From contig USCL01000199.1 of NCBI GenBank assembly GCA_900553145.1, positions 1 through 7,325 of the forward strand: 7,325 nt of DNA. Reading direction: 5' to 3'. Shown here one piece after another: positions 5,468 to 7,325 of the stretch. A program made the translations under genes and the position numbers. Numbering within the stretch: the first letter of the stretch is position 1; each line of letters begins with the position of its first letter. Origin of the DNA: an uncultured Desulfovibrio sp. (GTDB lineage: Bacteria; Desulfobacterota; Desulfovibrionia; Desulfovibrionales; Desulfovibrionaceae). The notes below the pieces were generated by a model. That model made no database searches. It was not told the origin of the DNA and was given only the letters and a program-made list of their open reading frames with translations.

Positions 5468-6169
5468 ATGAAACCGGGAAAACTGTACGGTGTGGGCATC
5501 GGCCCCGGCGACCCTCGGTACCTGACCCTCCGGGCGGCGGACGTGCTGCGCTCAGTGGACGTAATCTTTACCGTCATCTCCCAAAACGCGTCGAACAGCG
5601 TTTCCCGGTCCGTGGTCGAATCCCTCGAGCCGCGCGGGGAAATCCGCCTCCAGATATTCAGCATGTCGCGTGACAAGGCCGTCCGCGCCGCGCAGGTGCA
5701 GGCCAACGCCGACGCCATCATTACGGAACTGCGGGCGGGCCGGGACTGTGCCTTCGCCACCCTTGGCGACGCCATGACCTACAGCACGTTCGGCTACGTT
5801 CTGGAAACCATACGCGAAGCCGTCCCCGGCGTGGAACTGGAAATCGTCCCCGGCATCACCTCCTTCGCGACGTTGACGGCCAAGGCGGGGACGGTGCTCG
5901 TGGAAAACGGCGAACAGCTCAGGGTAATCCCCTCCTTCAAATCGGAAATGGCCGAAACGCTGGACTTCCCCAAAGGCTCCACCACAATCCTCCTCAAAAC
6001 CTACCGCAGCCGCAAGGCTCTGGTGGAACGCCTCCGGCGGGAGGAGAACGTGGAGATCCTGTACGGCGAGCACTTGGCGATGGAAGGGCAGACCCTCCTG
6101 ACCGATCTGGACGCCGTCGCCGACCGCCCGGAAGAGTACCTGTCGCTCATCATGGTCAAGAAGCAATGA
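5468..6169 (+). CDS. cbiL: Cobalt-factor II (precorrin-2) C20-methyltransferase CbiL
   Basis: The 233-residue cytoplasmic protein is a full-length member of the SAM-dependent tetrapyrrole methyltransferase family. It methylates C20 of cobalt-factor II (product of CbiK chelation plus oxidation state change) in the anaerobic corrin pathway. Landmarks are GVGIGPGDPRYLTLRA at residues 8-23 (substrate/SAM loop), ATLGDAMTYSTFGYV around 97-111 and VPGITSF at 127-133. The YSTF and VPGITSF pieces point to CbiL/CobI among the family. The usual GDP of the TLGDP motif is GDA here (Ala102), a mild deviation. AAGGA at 5456-5460, seven bases before ATG 5468, sets the start; the frame is open further upstream but without family sequence. 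Its last codon overlaps the start of the following membrane protein gene (ATGA), so the two are translationally coupled. Early-pathway cbiK upstream supports the assignment. Confidence 0.93.
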   Translation: MKPGKLYGVGIGPGDPRYLTLRAADVLRSVDVIFTVISQNASNSVSRSVVESLEPRGEIRLQIFSMSRDKAVRAAQVQANADAIITELRAGRDCAFATLGDAMTYSTFGYVLETIREAVPGVELEIVPGITSFATLTAKAGTVLVENGEQLRVIPSFKSEMAETLDFPKGSTTILLKTYRSRKALVERLRREENVEILYGEHLAMEGQTLLTDLDAVADRPEEYLSLIMVKKQ

Positions 6170-7325
6170 AACGCGGGCGCCGTCCTCTTCCGCCTCCGTG
6201 GAGGCGCCCGAGCCGCGTCCTGTGGTTTGTCCTGGCCGTCATCGGAGCCTGCTGGCTTACGCTGCACATGCCGGAGTCCCACACGATGCGCCCGAAGCCG
6301 GGACAAACCGGCGTCGGCGCCCCCACAGGCCGGATGCGCCCACCCGCCCCAGCCATCAGCGAAGGCATGGGCGCGGATGCGGGCGAAGAAACCGTTGCGG
6401 CTTCTCCCGCGCCGACAGCGAACGGCACGGATGCCTCGGTTTCCCGCATGAAGCGGCATACGCCGCTCACCCCGGCGGAAAAGATTTTCGCCAAAATGCG
6501 GACGTTCGGCCGCCTGTTCGCCATCGTGGGCATCGCGGCATTCCTCGGAGGGCTGATGGAGGCGCGGCGCTGGCACATGGCGCTGGCGCGGGTTATGGGC
6601 AAGCTGGCCCGGATGGCGCGGCTTCCCGAGATTGTGGGCCTTGCGATGCCGACCGCGCTCTGCTCCAACGCGGCGGCCAACAGCATACTGGTCAGCAGCC
6701 ATGCCGACGGGCATATCCGCACCTCGGCGCTCATTGCGGGTGGTATGGCGAACAGTTATCTGGCCTACGTCTCGCACTCCATCCGGGTCATGTATCCGGT
6801 CATCGGGGCCATCGGGCTTCCGGGGGCGCTCTACTTCTCGGCGCAGTTTTCGGGCGGGTTCATCGTGCTCCTCGGCGTCCTGCTCTGGAACCGCTGGTAC
6901 GTCTCCGGACACGGGGATACCTCCGTTTCCGGCGTTTCCCCGGCGGACGAAGCCCCGCTCGGCTGGCCTTCCGCCGTGGAAAAAGCCGCCGTCCGGTCAC
7001 TGACCCTGCTGTTCCGTATGGTGTGCATCACGGTCCCGCTGATGCTCTGCATCGAATGGCTGTTGAAGAACGGCGCGTTCAGCTTCTGGGAACAGTATGT
7101 CCCCGATCAGGTGAACCGCTTTTTCCCGGCGGAACTGGTGTCCGTGGTTGCCGCGCAGATGGGGGGGCTGGTGCAGTCCTCCGCGGTCGCCGCGAACCTC
7201 AGGGCCGAAGGGCTCATCGACAACGCGCAGATCCTCTTGGCCATGCTCGTCGGGAGCGCGGTGGGCAACCCCTTCCGCACCCTGCGGAGGAACCTCCCTT
7301 CGGCGCTCGGGATTTTCCCCGTGCC
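6166..7325 (+). CDS. Polytopic membrane protein coupled to cbiL, truncated by the window edge
   Basis: The frame is open from ATG 6166, which overlaps the cbiL stop as ATGA, to the last base: 386 residues without a stop. It starts with a basic segment (RGRRPLPPPWRRPSR) and one membrane helix (about 18-35), then a Pro/Ala/Gly-rich, probably extracytoplasmic linker (36-105), then several hydrophobic segments: about 114-132, 153-176 (LCSNAAANSILVSS), 183-205, 216-241, 279-300, 323-345 (AAQMGGLVQSSAVAANL) and 352-366. The end, VGNPFRTLRRNLPSALGIFP (366-385), resembles what I recall of COG3366-type 'nucleoside recognition' (Gate-domain) membrane proteins, whose substrates are unknown. The two small-residue, Asn/Ser-rich segments look like paired re-entrant or gate elements. 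The coupling to cbiL suggests a role in cobalt, tetrapyrrole or corrinoid movement across the membrane. Function is not established by the sequence; the CDS itself is well supported by its length, overlap start and codon pattern. Confidence 0.8.
   Translation, partial: MKRGRRPLPPPWRRPSRVLWFVLAVIGACWLTLHMPESHTMRPKPGQTGVGAPTGRMRPPAPAISEGMGADAGEETVAASPAPTANGTDASVSRMKRHTPLTPAEKIFAKMRTFGRLFAIVGIAAFLGGLMEARRWHMALARVMGKLARMARLPEIVGLAMPTALCSNAAANSILVSSHADGHIRTSALIAGGMANSYLAYVSHSIRVMYPVIGAIGLPGALYFSAQFSGGFIVLLGVLLWNRWYVSGHGDTSVSGVSPADEAPLGWPSAVEKAAVRSLTLLFRMVCITVPLMLCIEWLLKNGAFSFWEQYVPDQVNRFFPAELVSVVAAQMGGLVQSSAVAANLRAEGLIDNAQILLAMLVGSAVGNPFRTLRRNLPSALGIFPV

Noticed and set aside
1..7325. CRISPR array or insertion sequence
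   Set aside because: No regularly spaced repeats, no transposase-like frame and no terminal inverted repeats with target duplications were seen.

Overview
The window looks like a high-GC sulfate- or sulfite-reducing deltaproteobacterium of the Desulfovibrionaceae; a Bilophila- or Desulfovibrio-like host is my best guess. The grounds are: a trimethylamine methyltransferase gene with an in-frame amber codon (pyrrolysine), a RACo-type corrinoid activator, a sirohydrochlorin cobaltochelatase with a signal peptide (the periplasmic CbiK form described in Desulfovibrio), a cobalamin riboswitch, and hairpin-rich GC-rich intergenic DNA. The host assignment is inference. All genes I can support are on the + strand.

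Left module (1-3340), corrinoid-dependent methyl transfer. It starts with the 3' end of an ASKHA/DUF4445 reductive activator of corrinoid proteins (1-315). After a hairpin-filled gap comes mttB (485-2005), whose reading frame is interrupted by UAG at 1463-1465 exactly where archaeal MttB carries pyrrolysine. After a second gap with two strong stem-loops comes a UroD-superfamily cobamide methyltransferase of the MtaA/MtbA type (2240-3283) with an HxC...C zinc motif. A GC-rich hairpin (3306-3338) probably ends the unit. The expected scheme is: MttB moves a methyl group from trimethylamine to a corrinoid protein (MttC, not in the window), the UroD-like protein moves it onward to an acceptor, and the activator re-reduces inactive Co(II) corrinoid.

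Middle (3284-4207), about 920 bases without a convincing gene. It holds an orphan intrinsic terminator (3701-3740), a possible promoter (3828-3856), a cobalamin riboswitch (about 3985-4141) and small hairpins before the next ribosome binding site.

Right module (4208-7325), corrin synthesis. It contains exported CbiK (4208-5080), a 387-base gap with terminator-like hairpins and a folded leader, cbiL (5468-6169), and a polytopic membrane protein starting inside the cbiL stop codon (6166 to the window edge). Making cobamide cofactor next to genes that consume it is a plausible functional pairing.

The most unusual points are the internal pyrrolysine UAG; the fact that mttB also ends in UAG with an open frame running in phase into the next gene; the stem-loops just behind that UAG; the orphan terminator; the folded leader before cbiL; and the uncharacterised membrane protein translationally coupled to cbiL.
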